Origin: Prevotella sp.
GTDB lineage: Bacteria > Bacteroidota > Bacteroidia > Bacteroidales > Bacteroidaceae
DNA: 64,000 nucleotides
Assembly (NCBI GenBank): GCA_017960525.1
Contig: JAGCZA010000107.1
Span: 1-64,000, forward strand
Direction of reading: 5' to 3'
The position numbers and the translations under genes were made by a program. Positions 1 to 8,413 of this stretch are shown one piece after another. Numbering within the stretch: position 1 is the stretch's first letter; the number at the start of each line of letters is the position of its first letter. A model generated the notes under the pieces. It was not told the DNA's origin and did no database searches. It saw nothing but the letters and a program-made list of their open reading frames with translations.

Positions 1-1128
1 CGTGCTTTAGCTGTTGGCAGCGGCCTGACCTCCGTCACAATTCGCAACAGCGTGACTGGCATAGGAGACGATGCTTTCTGGGGGTGCAGCGGCCTGACCT
101 CCGTCACGATTCCGGGCTGCGTGACGAGCATAGGATACGGGGCTTTCTTGGATTGCAGCGGCCTGACCTCCGTCACGATTCCCAACAGCGTGAGGAGCAT
201 AGGAAACTATGCTTTCCAGAATTGCAGCGGTCTGACTTCCGTCACGATTCCTGGCAGCGTGACGAGCATAGGAGACGGTGTTTTCAATAGTTGCAGCGGC
301 CTGACCTCCGTCACGATTCCAGGCAGCGTGACGAGCATAGGAGAGTGGGCTTTCTCTGGTTGCAGCGGCCTGACCTCCGTCACGATTCCCAACAGCGTAA
401 CAACTATCGGCAAGAGTGCCTTTGAAAAATGCAGCAAGGCAGAGAGTGTGAAACTACCAGACAACCTACAAATCATCAAAATGTCTACATTCAAAGGGTG
501 CAACAGCCTAAAGTCGGTCACTATCCCTTCCTCCGTAGAGTACATCTATCAGGAAGCCTTTGCCGACTGCACGGGCTTGGAGAGCGTAAAGGTTCTGCCC
601 GAGACCCCGCCGTTCCTCTATGCCAACTCGTTCTCCAACTACAACATACCGCTGTATGCAAGCAAGACTGCCATTGCGGCCTATCAGGCCCATGATACAT
701 GGAGCAAGTTCGCGCAGTTCCTGACCCTCGACGGGCAGGAGGTGGAGGTGCCTCAGTGCGCCACGCCAACCATCGACTACGCGAACTGGAAGCTGACATT
801 CAGCTGTGCCACAGAAGGGGCAGAGATTGTGAGCGAAGTGACTTGCAGCGACAACAAGAAGGGTACTGAAAAGGCGGTGAGCCTCACGCCCACCTATACC
901 ATCACCGCTTATGCCAAGGCCGAAGGATACCGCGACAGCGAAGTAGTCACCGCCACTATCAGCTGGAAGGACGGTCGACCCGTCATTATCCGTGGCTTCG
1001 GCAACGTGAGTTTAGAGGAAAGTGAAGCTATCTGTGATGTCAATGGCGACGGTAAAGTAAACGTGGGTGACATCATCACCATCATCTCTACGATAGTTGA
1101 CAAGAGCAAGAGCGAAAGAACAGAATAG
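1..1128 (+). CDS. BspA-like leucine-rich repeat surface protein (5' end outside window)
   Basis: The reading frame is open from base 1, so the N-terminus and any signal peptide lie upstream of the window. Residues up to about 145 are tandem 23-aa LRR_5 (BspA/Treponema pallidum type) repeats of the form SGLTSVTIP.SVTSIG..AF..C. The last two or three repeats diverge (KAESVKLPDNL, LKSVTIPSSV). A region resembling a chitobiase-like C-terminal Ig fold follows. The protein ends with a single EF-hand of dockerin type (DVNGDGKVNVGDI), where a full dockerin has two. BspA-like proteins are secreted or cell-surface adhesins in Bacteroidales and oral pathogens; the ligand here cannot be told. The protein is probably longer than the 375 residues visible. 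Confidence 0.85.
   Translation, partial: RALAVGSGLTSVTIRNSVTGIGDDAFWGCSGLTSVTIPGCVTSIGYGAFLDCSGLTSVTIPNSVRSIGNYAFQNCSGLTSVTIPGSVTSIGDGVFNSCSGLTSVTIPGSVTSIGEWAFSGCSGLTSVTIPNSVTTIGKSAFEKCSKAESVKLPDNLQIIKMSTFKGCNSLKSVTIPSSVEYIYQEAFADCTGLESVKVLPETPPFLYANSFSNYNIPLYASKTAIAAYQAHDTWSKFAQFLTLDGQEVEVPQCATPTIDYANWKLTFSCATEGAEIVSEVTCSDNKKGTEKAVSLTPTYTITAYAKAEGYRDSEVVTATISWKDGRPVIIRGFGNVSLEESEAICDVNGDGKVNVGDIITIISTIVDKSKSERTE
21..434 (+). repeat. 69-bp tandem repeat encoding LRR units
   Basis: The motif cggcctgacctccgtcac recurs at 21, 90, 159, 228, 297 and 366, an exact 69-bp period of six near-identical copies. Each copy encodes one 23-aa leucine-rich repeat. Near identity at the DNA level suggests recent expansion and potential copy-number variation between strains. 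Confidence 0.9.
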
Positions 1129-1167
1129 GAAAACTTTAAAAGAATCTGCTACTACAAATTTATCACA

Positions 1168-1945
1168 ATGCAACAAAGCCAAATCACGTCAGACTATCTA
1201 CAAGCAGTAAAAAGCATTAAGGATGCCATCTTGCAAAGCCGCTACAGGGCTGCAAGGTTGGTGAACAAGGAGATGCTGGCACTTTACTATTGGGTGGGAA
1301 ACTACGTATCCGTTCATAGCAGGATTGATGCATGGAACACGAATGCCATAAGCGTCATATCGAAATTGCTACAGCAGGAACTTCCTGGACTGTCAGGTTT
1401 TTCGGAGACAAACATCAAGAATATGCGTGCGTTCTATGAGGCATGGTGCCCCTATCTAAATCGGCAGCCATTGGCTGCCGATTTAATAAAGAATCTGAAT
1501 TTCAGCTATTTATTAAATCGGCAGCTAACATCTGCCGATTTGGAAGAATCGGATATGGAGTACTTCCTAAATGTAGGATTTACAAATCATAGAGAAATAA
1601 TCAGGGGAACTCAAACGCTGGAAGAACGGCTTTTTTATATTAGAAGATGCGCAAAAGAATTTTGGAGCAAAGATACACTTATGTATCACCTCAGAGAAGG
1701 ACTCTATCAGAAGGAGGGAACCATCCAGCAAACCAATTTCAGCAAGACAATAGTCAATAATGATTTCAAGCAACGTGCATTGCAATCGTTCAAGGACGAA
1801 TATATGCTCGACTTCATCAACATTGAAGACCCTGAACTTGCTGACGAGAGGGTCATAGAGCAGCAGATTGTCCAGAACATCAAGAACTTCATTATGGCTG
1901 CGTAAAGCACTACCCGATATGGAACAACTAAAGAAACTATTATAA
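1168..1945 (+). pseudogene. DUF1016/YhcG family protein, nuclease domain deleted
   Basis: The ORF from ATG 1168 to the stop at 1905 encodes 245 aa. The first 90 or so residues match the DUF1016 N-terminal helical domain (LQSRYRAARLVNKEMLALYYWVG). The central part (LEERLFYIRRCAKEFWSK) is also typical of the family. Full-length family members run to roughly 340-370 aa and carry a PDDEXK nuclease domain after the point where this ORF stops. Directly past the stop, in the +2 shifted frame at 1901-1945, KALPDMEQLKKLL and a stop can be read. That looks like the usual C-terminal tail of the family, so the nuclease domain appears to have been removed by an internal deletion that also shifted the frame. 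The remaining fragment may still be translated. Family members are linked to phage defence or restriction loci. Confidence 0.65.
1457..1541 (+). repeat. Nested inverted repeats within the DUF1016 gene
   Basis: A perfect 13-bp palindrome (taaatcggcagcc / ggctgccgattta, 3-nt loop) lies at 1457-1485. A second, 10-bp one (aaatcggcag / ctgccgattt, 7-nt loop) lies at 1515-1541. The two are also inverted relative to each other: 1474-1490 is the exact reverse complement of 1508-1524. The core atcggcag therefore occurs four times in alternating orientation within 85 bp of coding sequence. Confidence 0.85.
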
Positions 1946-1952
1946 TACAACT

Positions 1953-3296
1953 ATGTCAAAAATGAAACTGTGGGAGAAAGACTTTGAAATTAACAGTGAG
2001 ATAGAGCGGTTTACCGTGGGGCGCGACCGCGAAATGGACCTCTACCTGGCACCTTACGATGTGCTGGGGTCGATGGCGCATATTACGATGCTGGAAAGTA
2101 TCGGGCTGATCGGGAAGGACGAACTGCCGGTGCTGCTGGCCGAGTTAAGGAACATCTACGAGCAGGCCGTCAGGGGCGAGTTCGTCATTGAAGACGGCAT
2201 CGAGGACGTGCACTCGCAGGTGGAACTGATGCTCACCCGCAAGTTGGGCGATATGGGCAAGAAAATCCACTCCGGACGCTCACGCAACGACCAGGTGCTG
2301 GTCGACCTGAAACTCTTCACCCGCCACCAACTGCAACTCGTGGCCGAAGCGACGAAAGACCTGTTCGACCAACTCATTGCGAAGAGCAACCAGTACAAGG
2401 ACGTGCTGATGCCCGGCTATACCCACCTCCAGGTGGCTATGCCCAGCAGTTTCGGCCTGTGGTTCGGGGCCTACGCCGAGAGTCTGGCCGACGATATGCT
2501 GTTCCTCCAGGCCGCCTACCGCACAGCCAACCGCAACCCGCTGGGCTCCGCCGCCGGTTACGGCTCGTCGTTCCCCCTGAACCGCCAGATGACCACCGAC
2601 CTGCTGGGCTTCGACTCGATGGACTACAACGTGGTCTATGCCCAGATGGGGCGCGGCAAGATGGAACTGGGAGTGGCCTTTGCACTGGCCTCCATCGCCG
2701 GCACGATGGCGAAACTGGCCTTCGACGCCTGCCTGTTCAATTCGCAGAACTTCGGTTTTGTGAAACTGCCAAAGGAGTGCACTACAGGCTCGAGCATTAT
2801 GCCGCACAAGAAAAACCCCGACGTGTTCGAACTTATCCGCGCCAAGAGCAACAAACTGCAGGCCCTGCCGCAGCAAATTATGCTCATCAAGAACAACCTG
2901 CCCGTGGGCTACTTCCGCGACCTGCAAATCATCAAGGAGGTCTTCCTGCCCGCTTTCGACGAACTGCTCGACTGCCTGCGAATGACGGCCTATATTATTA
3001 ATAAGGTGGAGGTGAACGAGCACATCTTGGACGACCCGCGCTACGACCCGATGTTCTCAGTCGAGGAAGTGAACCGCCTGGCCGCCGAGGGTATGCCCTT
3101 CCGCGACGCCTACAAGAAGGTGGGCCTCGACATCGAAGCGGGCCGCTTCAAACCCTGCAAGAACATCCACCACACCCACGAAGGCTCGATTGGCAATCTG
3201 TGCAACGACCGCATCCAGCAGTTGATGGCCGATGCCTACAGCCAGTTCGGTTTTGAGCGTGTTGCCGCCGCCGAAGAGAAACTCCTGAAAGGTTAA
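1953..3296 (+). CDS. argH: Argininosuccinate lyase
   Basis: Cleaves argininosuccinate to arginine and fumarate, the last step of arginine biosynthesis, in the cytosol. The 447-aa protein has the fumarase/aspartase superfamily signature GSSIMPHKKNPD in the middle, with HSGRSRNDQV near residue 105 and the family's usual length. Start ATG 1953 follows the decayed DUF1016 gene by a few bases. No other arg gene is in the window, so the gene stands alone here. Its GC-rich third positions match the flanking core genes. Confidence 0.97.
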   Translation: MSKMKLWEKDFEINSEIERFTVGRDREMDLYLAPYDVLGSMAHITMLESIGLIGKDELPVLLAELRNIYEQAVRGEFVIEDGIEDVHSQVELMLTRKLGDMGKKIHSGRSRNDQVLVDLKLFTRHQLQLVAEATKDLFDQLIAKSNQYKDVLMPGYTHLQVAMPSSFGLWFGAYAESLADDMLFLQAAYRTANRNPLGSAAGYGSSFPLNRQMTTDLLGFDSMDYNVVYAQMGRGKMELGVAFALASIAGTMAKLAFDACLFNSQNFGFVKLPKECTTGSSIMPHKKNPDVFELIRAKSNKLQALPQQIMLIKNNLPVGYFRDLQIIKEVFLPAFDELLDCLRMTAYIINKVEVNEHILDDPRYDPMFSVEEVNRLAAEGMPFRDAYKKVGLDIEAGRFKPCKNIHHTHEGSIGNLCNDRIQQLMADAYSQFGFERVAAAEEKLLKG

Positions 3297-3321
3297 TTCA
3301 TCTGAAAAAAGCCCCCTCAGA

Positions 3322-3427
3322 TTTTGGTTCGTCCAAACTACAGGTTTGGTTCGTCCAAACGGGGAGTTATATACCTTCTAACTGGGAGTTATATACCTTC
3401 TAACTATGGGTTATATACCTTATAACT
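3322..3427 (+). repeat. Five palindromic units in a 22-bp period (two unit types)
   Basis: Units begin at 3322, 3344, 3366, 3388 and 3410, exactly 22 bp apart. The first two are tttggttcgtccaaac, a 5-6 bp inverted repeat around ttcgt. The last three are gttatataccttctaact (the last with ata for cta), whose ends agtta/taact are also inverted. The array lies between argH and the next lipoprotein gene. The first unit type recurs with the same period at 27963-28019. Confidence 0.9.
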
Positions 3428-3437
3428 AAATCCAACG

Positions 3438-4004
3438 ATGAACAGAAAACATTCGTTCCTTGCAGTTCTCATCGGACTGTTGCTCACGGCCTGCCAGGCC
3501 GACAATATGTACTCCACGAGTTACTGCAACTTCGTTTTCCTCTCAAACCTCTACCCGTCGAGCGCCCTCACCCGCGCCGTGGGCAGCACGGGCGGCGACT
3601 TCTGTATTGTGAAGGCCGTGGTGGTGCAAGGCGTCTACCACCTGAAACTGACCCCCAACCGAGGCACCTACGCAGATACCGACCTCGACCTGGTGATGAG
3701 CACCGCCATCACGGGCGAGCGCATCAGTTATGCCGCTATGGGCCAAAAGCAGGGCCTCATCATCGGCCGCTCCGTCTACGGACAACTGAAGGCCTACGAC
3801 CTGCAATGCCCCAACTGCGACTTCAACTACGAACTGCACTGGGGCAGCCAGCCGCTGGAACTGGTGTGCAACAAGTGCAAGCGCGTCTACAACATCGACG
3901 GCGATTACGGCTATGTGAAGAGCGGCGAAAAGGGTGTGTCTTTGGCGCAATACAAGAACGTCGTCTATACCCCGCTGGACGGAAGGCTGGTGGTGAGAAA
4001 TTAA
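3438..4004 (+). CDS. Lipoprotein with two CxxC pairs (zinc-ribbon or Rieske-like)
   Basis: A 188-aa protein with a lipoprotein signal peptide; the lipobox is LLTAC with C19 as the lipidated residue. Residues C124/C127 (CPNC) and C144/C147 (CNKC) form a four-cysteine site likely to bind a metal. The order and spacing resemble a zinc ribbon, or a Rieske-like fold with cysteines in place of the usual histidines. Expected location is the outer or inner membrane, facing the periplasm. No enzyme family could be assigned. It stands alone between the 22-bp repeats and tRNA-Leu. Confidence 0.7.
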   Translation: MNRKHSFLAVLIGLLLTACQADNMYSTSYCNFVFLSNLYPSSALTRAVGSTGGDFCIVKAVVVQGVYHLKLTPNRGTYADTDLDLVMSTAITGERISYAAMGQKQGLIIGRSVYGQLKAYDLQCPNCDFNYELHWGSQPLELVCNKCKRVYNIDGDYGYVKSGEKGVSLAQYKNVVYTPLDGRLVVRN

Positions 4005-4018
4005 AAAAGGCTAAAACT

Positions 4019-4050
4019 TTTGGTCATTACAAGAAATAGCCGTAACTTTG
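4019..4050 (+). promoter_or_regulatory. Promoter of tRNA-Leu and downstream lipoprotein
   Basis: TTTG at 4019-4022 and TAACTTTG at 4043-4050 are separated by 20 nt. This matches the Bacteroidetes -33/-7 consensus exactly and lies 14 nt before the tRNA. Confidence 0.8.
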
Positions 4051-4064
4051 CACACACTTTTGCA

Positions 4065-4149
4065 GCCGCGATGGTGGAATGGTAGACACGAGGGACTTAA
4101 AATCCCTTGACCAGGAATGGTTGTGCGGGTTCGAGTCCCGCTCGCGGCA
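4065..4149 (+). tRNA. tRNA-Leu (anticodon TAA)
   Basis: An 85-nt type II tRNA. Acceptor strands gccgcga and tcgcggc pair perfectly with A as discriminator base. The anticodon stem aggga/tccct encloses the loop ctTAAaa, anticodon at 4098-4100. A long variable arm and ggttcgagtcc T-arm follow. CCA is not encoded. The next gene starts only 31 bp later, so the two may share a transcript. Confidence 0.97.
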
Positions 4150-4180
4150 CTTGCTAACACATCTATTTTATAACAGACAA

Positions 4181-5857
4181 ATGAAAAAGATTCAATTGAT
4201 TTTGCTGTCGGCAACCGCTATGGTGCTGACTTCTTGTTCTGGAAAGTTGGGTGCACTCTCATCCGACTATTTCACCGTCACCCCCAATCCGCTGGAGACA
4301 CAGCAGGGCCAGGTGCCCGCCACCATCAGCGGCGTGTTCCCTGAGAAGTATATGCAGAAGAAGGCTGTGGTGACCGTCACCCCAGAACTGCGTTTCAACG
4401 GGCAGCGCGTGAAGGGCCAGAGCGCCACCTTCCAGGGTGAGAAAGTGATGGGCAACGACCAGAGCATCTCCTACAAGGCCGGTGGCCGCTACGATATGAA
4501 AAGTACGTGGCAGTATGTGCCCGAAATGGCAGAGAGCGAACTCTACCTCACCTTCGACGCCAAGGTGGGCAACAAGAAGGTGGAAGTGCCCGAGGTGAAA
4601 GTCGCCACTGGCGTGCTGGCCACCACCGAGTTATATATGCAGACCGCCACAACGGCTGCTCCCGCCCTGGCCACCGACGCCTACCAGCGCGTGTTCCAGG
4701 AGAAGCAGGAGGCTAACATTCAGTTCCTCATTGGCCAGGCCAATCTGCGCAAGAGCGAGTTGCAGAACAACTCTGTGAAGGAGTTTGTCCGCCTGCTCAA
4801 CGACATCGTGGCCGACCAGGAAGGCCGCCGGCTGGACAACATCGAGATTGCCGGTTTCGCCTCGCCCGACGGTGGCTATGACATCAACGAGAAACTGGCC
4901 GACAAGCGCCAGGGCGCCGCTTCGCAGTACGTGAAGCAGCAGATGAAGAAAGCCGCCCTCGATGCGCCCGTGGACACCAAGTACACCGCCGAGGACTGGG
5001 AAGGCTTCCAGCAATTGGTGGCTGCCTCGAACATCCAGGACAAGGATGTCATCCTGCGCGTCCTCTCTATGTACAAGGATCCTGAAGAGCGCGAGGCCCA
5101 GATTCGCAAGATTTCATCGGCTTTCCGCGAACTGGCCGACGGCATCCTGCCCCAGTTGCGCCGCTCACGCCTGATTGCCAACTACGAAATCATCGGCCGT
5201 AGCGACGAGCAGATCAAGGAGCAACTCAATGCCGACGCCTCAAAACTGAACATTGAGGAAATACTCTATGCCGCCAACCTCTACAGCAACGAACCCGCCA
5301 AGGCCGAGGAGGCATACAAGAAGGCCACACAACTCTTCCCCAACGATGCCCGCGCCTTCAACAACCTGGCTATGCTGGCCTACGAGAAGGGCGACTACGA
5401 CCAGGCCAAGCAGTGGGCACAGAAGGCCCTGAACATCAACAAGAACCTGCCAGAGGCCAACGCCAACCTGGGTATGCTCTCGCTGCTCACCGGCGACACC
5501 AACACGGCTGAGAGCCTCATCAGCAAGGGCACCAACGCCAACGGCGCCAACGAGGTGCTGGGCAACCTGCACCTGGCACAGGGCAAGTATGCCCAGGCCG
5601 AGCAGGACTTCAAGGGCATCCAGAGCAACTCAGCCGCTCTGGCCCAGATCCTGAACAAAAACTACCAGGCCGCTGCCAGCACGCTTAAGAACGTGAAGAA
5701 CCCCGACGGTATGACCGACTACCTGACTGCCATCGTCAACGCACGTATGGGCAACACTTCGGCTGCACAGCAGGCCCTGAAGTCGGCCATCGCCAAGGAT
5801 CCTTCGCTGGCAGAGAAGGCCGCCAAGGACCTGGAGCTGATGAACATCAGCAAGTAA
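4181..5857 (+). CDS. OmpA-like/TPR lipoprotein
   Basis: A 558-aa lipoprotein (lipobox LTSC, C19) starting at ATG 4181; longer readings of this frame run back into the tRNA and are not credible. An N-terminal region of about 150 aa looks beta-rich. It is followed by an OmpA-like segment (IEIAGFASPDGGYDINEKLADKR), then tetratricopeptide-like repeats from about residue 370 (ARAFNNLAMLAYEKGDYDQA and following). OmpA-like domains usually hold peptidoglycan, and TPRs mediate protein contacts, so a role as a cell-envelope scaffold is likely. The gene is followed after 7 bp by another lipoprotein gene and probably forms an operon with it. Confidence 0.8.
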   Translation: MKKIQLILLSATAMVLTSCSGKLGALSSDYFTVTPNPLETQQGQVPATISGVFPEKYMQKKAVVTVTPELRFNGQRVKGQSATFQGEKVMGNDQSISYKAGGRYDMKSTWQYVPEMAESELYLTFDAKVGNKKVEVPEVKVATGVLATTELYMQTATTAAPALATDAYQRVFQEKQEANIQFLIGQANLRKSELQNNSVKEFVRLLNDIVADQEGRRLDNIEIAGFASPDGGYDINEKLADKRQGAASQYVKQQMKKAALDAPVDTKYTAEDWEGFQQLVAASNIQDKDVILRVLSMYKDPEEREAQIRKISSAFRELADGILPQLRRSRLIANYEIIGRSDEQIKEQLNADASKLNIEEILYAANLYSNEPAKAEEAYKKATQLFPNDARAFNNLAMLAYEKGDYDQAKQWAQKALNINKNLPEANANLGMLSLLTGDTNTAESLISKGTNANGANEVLGNLHLAQGKYAQAEQDFKGIQSNSAALAQILNKNYQAAASTLKNVKNPDGMTDYLTAIVNARMGNTSAAQQALKSAIAKDPSLAEKAAKDLELMNISK

Positions 5858-5864
5858 ACTCATA

Positions 5865-6911
5865 ATGAAGATTATAACGACACGCACAGAGGCAGGAAGA
5901 GGGAACACAGCCCCCTTCCTGCCTCTCTGTATGTTTGTCTTAGTCCTTTTCCTCGGCGCGTGCGGCGTCTCCAGCGACCGATTCAGGCTGGAGGGGAAGT
6001 TCAAGAACCTGAACCAGGGAGAGTTCTACATCTACAGCCTGGAGCAGGGGCGCAAGGACACTATTGCCGTGCGCGACGGCCGCTTCGTCTACGATGTTTC
6101 GCTTACCGACACGGTCACCTTCCTGCTTATGTTCCCCAACTTCTCTGAAATGCCCATCTTTGCACGCCCCGGAGCATTGGTGAAGATAGACGGCGACGTG
6201 TCGCACCTGAAAGAGACCAAGGTCACAGGCACCGACGAAAACAAGGAAATGACGGCCTTCCGCATAGAAACCAGCGAACTGATGCCGCCAGAAGTGAAGG
6301 AGCGGGCCAAACTGTTCATCGGCGACCATCCGCAGTCGGTGGTCAGCACTTTCCTGCTGCGGCGCTACTTCGTCCAAGGACAGGAACCCGACTACAAGGA
6401 AGCCCTCGACCTGTGCAATAGCCTGCTCGAAGCACAGCCCACGAATATTGCGCTCATACAGTTGCACAAGCAGTTGGAGACGCTGCAGAATCTGAAGGGC
6501 AAGGGCAAACTGCCACGCTTCAGCGCCACCGACACCAAGGGGCAGAAGGTGGGCAACAGCCAACTGGAGGGCAAAGTGAATGTCATCCTCACCTGGGCAT
6601 CGTGGAGTTTTGAGTCGCAGAACATCCTGAGACAGTTGAAAAAGATTCAGAAGAAGAACCCCAAAGACCTGGCCATTGTCAGTGTGTGCCTCGATGCCTC
6701 CACGGCTGAAGGACGCTCCACGCTGGAGCGCGACAGCATAGACTGGCCCAACGTCTGCGACGGCAAACTCTGGGAATCGGCCATTGTCAAGCAACTGTCA
6801 CTCACCTACGTCCCCGACAACATTGTGGCCGACAAAGACGGCAACATCGTGGCACGCAGCCTGAAGTCTGGAGAACTGAAGGAAAAGGTGGAATCGATGC
6901 TGAATCAATAA
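5865..6911 (+). CDS. DUF4369/thioredoxin-fold lipoprotein lacking the redox cysteines
   Basis: A 348-aa protein with a long N-region before the hydrophobic segment and lipobox LGAC (C33). A later start at ATG 5928 would shorten that segment too much, so the first ATG is kept. Residues 38-140 match DUF4369 (LEGKFKNLNQGEFYIYSL). The C-terminal 140 aa are a TlpA/AhpC-like thioredoxin fold. The active-site position reads WASWSFES, where active members have WCxxC, so no disulfide exchange is expected. Members of this family in Bacteroidales are periplasmic and often of unknown substrate. Confidence 0.8.
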   Translation: MKIITTRTEAGRGNTAPFLPLCMFVLVLFLGACGVSSDRFRLEGKFKNLNQGEFYIYSLEQGRKDTIAVRDGRFVYDVSLTDTVTFLLMFPNFSEMPIFARPGALVKIDGDVSHLKETKVTGTDENKEMTAFRIETSELMPPEVKERAKLFIGDHPQSVVSTFLLRRYFVQGQEPDYKEALDLCNSLLEAQPTNIALIQLHKQLETLQNLKGKGKLPRFSATDTKGQKVGNSQLEGKVNVILTWASWSFESQNILRQLKKIQKKNPKDLAIVSVCLDASTAEGRSTLERDSIDWPNVCDGKLWESAIVKQLSLTYVPDNIVADKDGNIVARSLKSGELKEKVESMLNQ

Positions 6912-6957
6912 CTTTACACTTTTTTTGGCTGATAGCGAAAGAAAAAAGTCACAATTA

Positions 6958-6989
6958 TTTCGCCATTCAGAAATAATTGCGTAATTTTG
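6958..6989 (+). promoter_or_regulatory. Promoter of the aspartate aminotransferase gene
   Basis: TTTC at 6958-6961, 20-nt spacer, TAATTTTG at 6982-6989. Only the last base of the -33 element deviates from the Bacteroidetes consensus. Confidence 0.65.
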
Positions 6990-7022
6990 CACCCCAATAC
7001 AAACAATTTGCAAACAATAGTT

Positions 7023-8234
7023 ATGTCACAACTTTCAAATCGCCTGCAAAGACTGGCACCTTCGGCCACACTGGCCATGTCGCAAAAGAGTTCGGAAATG
7101 AAGGCCCTGGGCATCGATGTCATCAATATGAGCGTCGGCGAACCTGACTTCAACACCCCAGACCATATCAAGGATGCTGCCAAACAGGCTGTTGACGAGA
7201 ACTATTCCCGCTACTCACCAGTACCGGGTTATGCCGAATTGCGCAAGGCCATTTCGGAAAAGTTGAAGCGCGAAAACCAGTTGGACTACCAGCCGTCAGA
7301 GATTCTGGTGAGCAACGGCGCCAAACAGAGCGTGTGCAACACGGTGATGGCCCTGGTGAACCCTGGCGATGAGGTCATCATCCCAGCCCCCTACTGGGTG
7401 AGTTATCCCCAGATGGTGCTCCTGGCCGGCGGCACCCCCGTCTTCGTGGAGGCCACTTTCAGCCAGAACTTCAAAATGACGCCGAAGCAGTTGGAGAAAG
7501 CCATCACGCCCAAGACGCGGATGCTGATACTCTGCTCGCCCAGCAACCCTACCGGCTCGGTCTACAATAAAGAAGAGTTGCGCGCCATTGCCGACATCAT
7601 CCTCAAACACGACGACCTCTTTGTGCTGGCCGACGAAATCTATGAGCACATCAACTACGTGGGCCGCCATCAGAGCATCGCCCAGTTCCCCGGTATGAAG
7701 GAGCGTACCATCGTGGTGAACGGCGTATCAAAGGCCTACGCCATGACCGGTTGGCGCATCGGATATATCGCTGCCCCGGAATGGATAGTGAAAGGCTGCA
7801 ACAAACTGCAGGGCCAGTACACCAGCGGCCCATGCTCAGTAAGCCAGAAAGCCGCCGAATGTGCATACATCGAAAGCCAAGAGTGCGTCGAACAGATGCG
7901 GCAGGCCTTTGAAAAGCGCCGCAACCTCATCGTCAGTCTGGCCAAGCAAATACCTGGGCTGGAAGTGAACGTGCCGGAAGGTGCTTTCTACCTCTTCCCC
8001 AAGTGCAGCAGTTTCTATGGCCGCTCCGTTTGTCGCGATGGCATCGCAACAGACAAGAAGATAGAGAACAGCACCGACTTCGCCCTCTACCTCCTGGAAG
8101 AGGCCCATGTGGCCACCGTGGGAGGCGACGCTTTTGGCGACCCCGACTGTTTCCGAATGAGTTACGCCACCAGCGACGACAACATCAAAGAGGCTATGAG
8201 ACGCATAGCCGAAGCGCTGGCAAAATTGAAATAA
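7023..8234 (+). CDS. aspC: Aspartate aminotransferase (class I PLP enzyme)
   Basis: Interconverts aspartate and 2-oxoglutarate with oxaloacetate and glutamate in the cytosol. The 403-aa protein starts at ATG 7023. It shows the substrate loop NMSVGEPDFNTP, the motif CSPSNPTGSVY with the PLP-ring Asn, VLADEIYEHI with the PLP-nitrogen Asp, and VNGVSKAYAMTGWRIGY with the Schiff-base Lys. Length and motif spacing are those of the Thermus-type subgroup I-gamma enzymes. It is a single-gene unit with its own promoter. Exact amino-donor range is not determined. Confidence 0.93.
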   Translation: MSQLSNRLQRLAPSATLAMSQKSSEMKALGIDVINMSVGEPDFNTPDHIKDAAKQAVDENYSRYSPVPGYAELRKAISEKLKRENQLDYQPSEILVSNGAKQSVCNTVMALVNPGDEVIIPAPYWVSYPQMVLLAGGTPVFVEATFSQNFKMTPKQLEKAITPKTRMLILCSPSNPTGSVYNKEELRAIADIILKHDDLFVLADEIYEHINYVGRHQSIAQFPGMKERTIVVNGVSKAYAMTGWRIGYIAAPEWIVKGCNKLQGQYTSGPCSVSQKAAECAYIESQECVEQMRQAFEKRRNLIVSLAKQIPGLEVNVPEGAFYLFPKCSSFYGRSVCRDGIATDKKIENSTDFALYLLEEAHVATVGGDAFGDPDCFRMSYATSDDNIKEAMRRIAEALAKLK

Positions 8235-8269
8235 CCTGAAAATTTTGGTTAAATTGCGTTAATACGTCC

Positions 8270-8298
8270 TTTGGTAAACTTTATTTTTAGTATCTTTG
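8270..8298 (+). promoter_or_regulatory. Promoter of the exbB-tonB operon
   Basis: TTTG at 8270-8273 and TATCTTTG at 8291-8298, 17-nt spacer. The leader to the exbB start is about 110 nt and A-rich. The short spacer makes the -33 assignment less sure than the -7. Confidence 0.6.
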
Positions 8299-8413
8299 CG
8301 AGGTCAAAGTGTCTTCTGGCACCAACAAGTGACAAACAAACTGAAAACTTCCAATAAGAATTTCTTTTTTTACAAACATTTCTAACAACTTAAATCTTTA
8401 AAAACAAAAATTT

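Noticed and set aside
2280-3023. Long antisense frames inside argH, and similar ones in tonB, prfC, aspC and the flavodiiron gene
   Set aside because: They mirror the GC-rich third positions of the real genes and show no domains.
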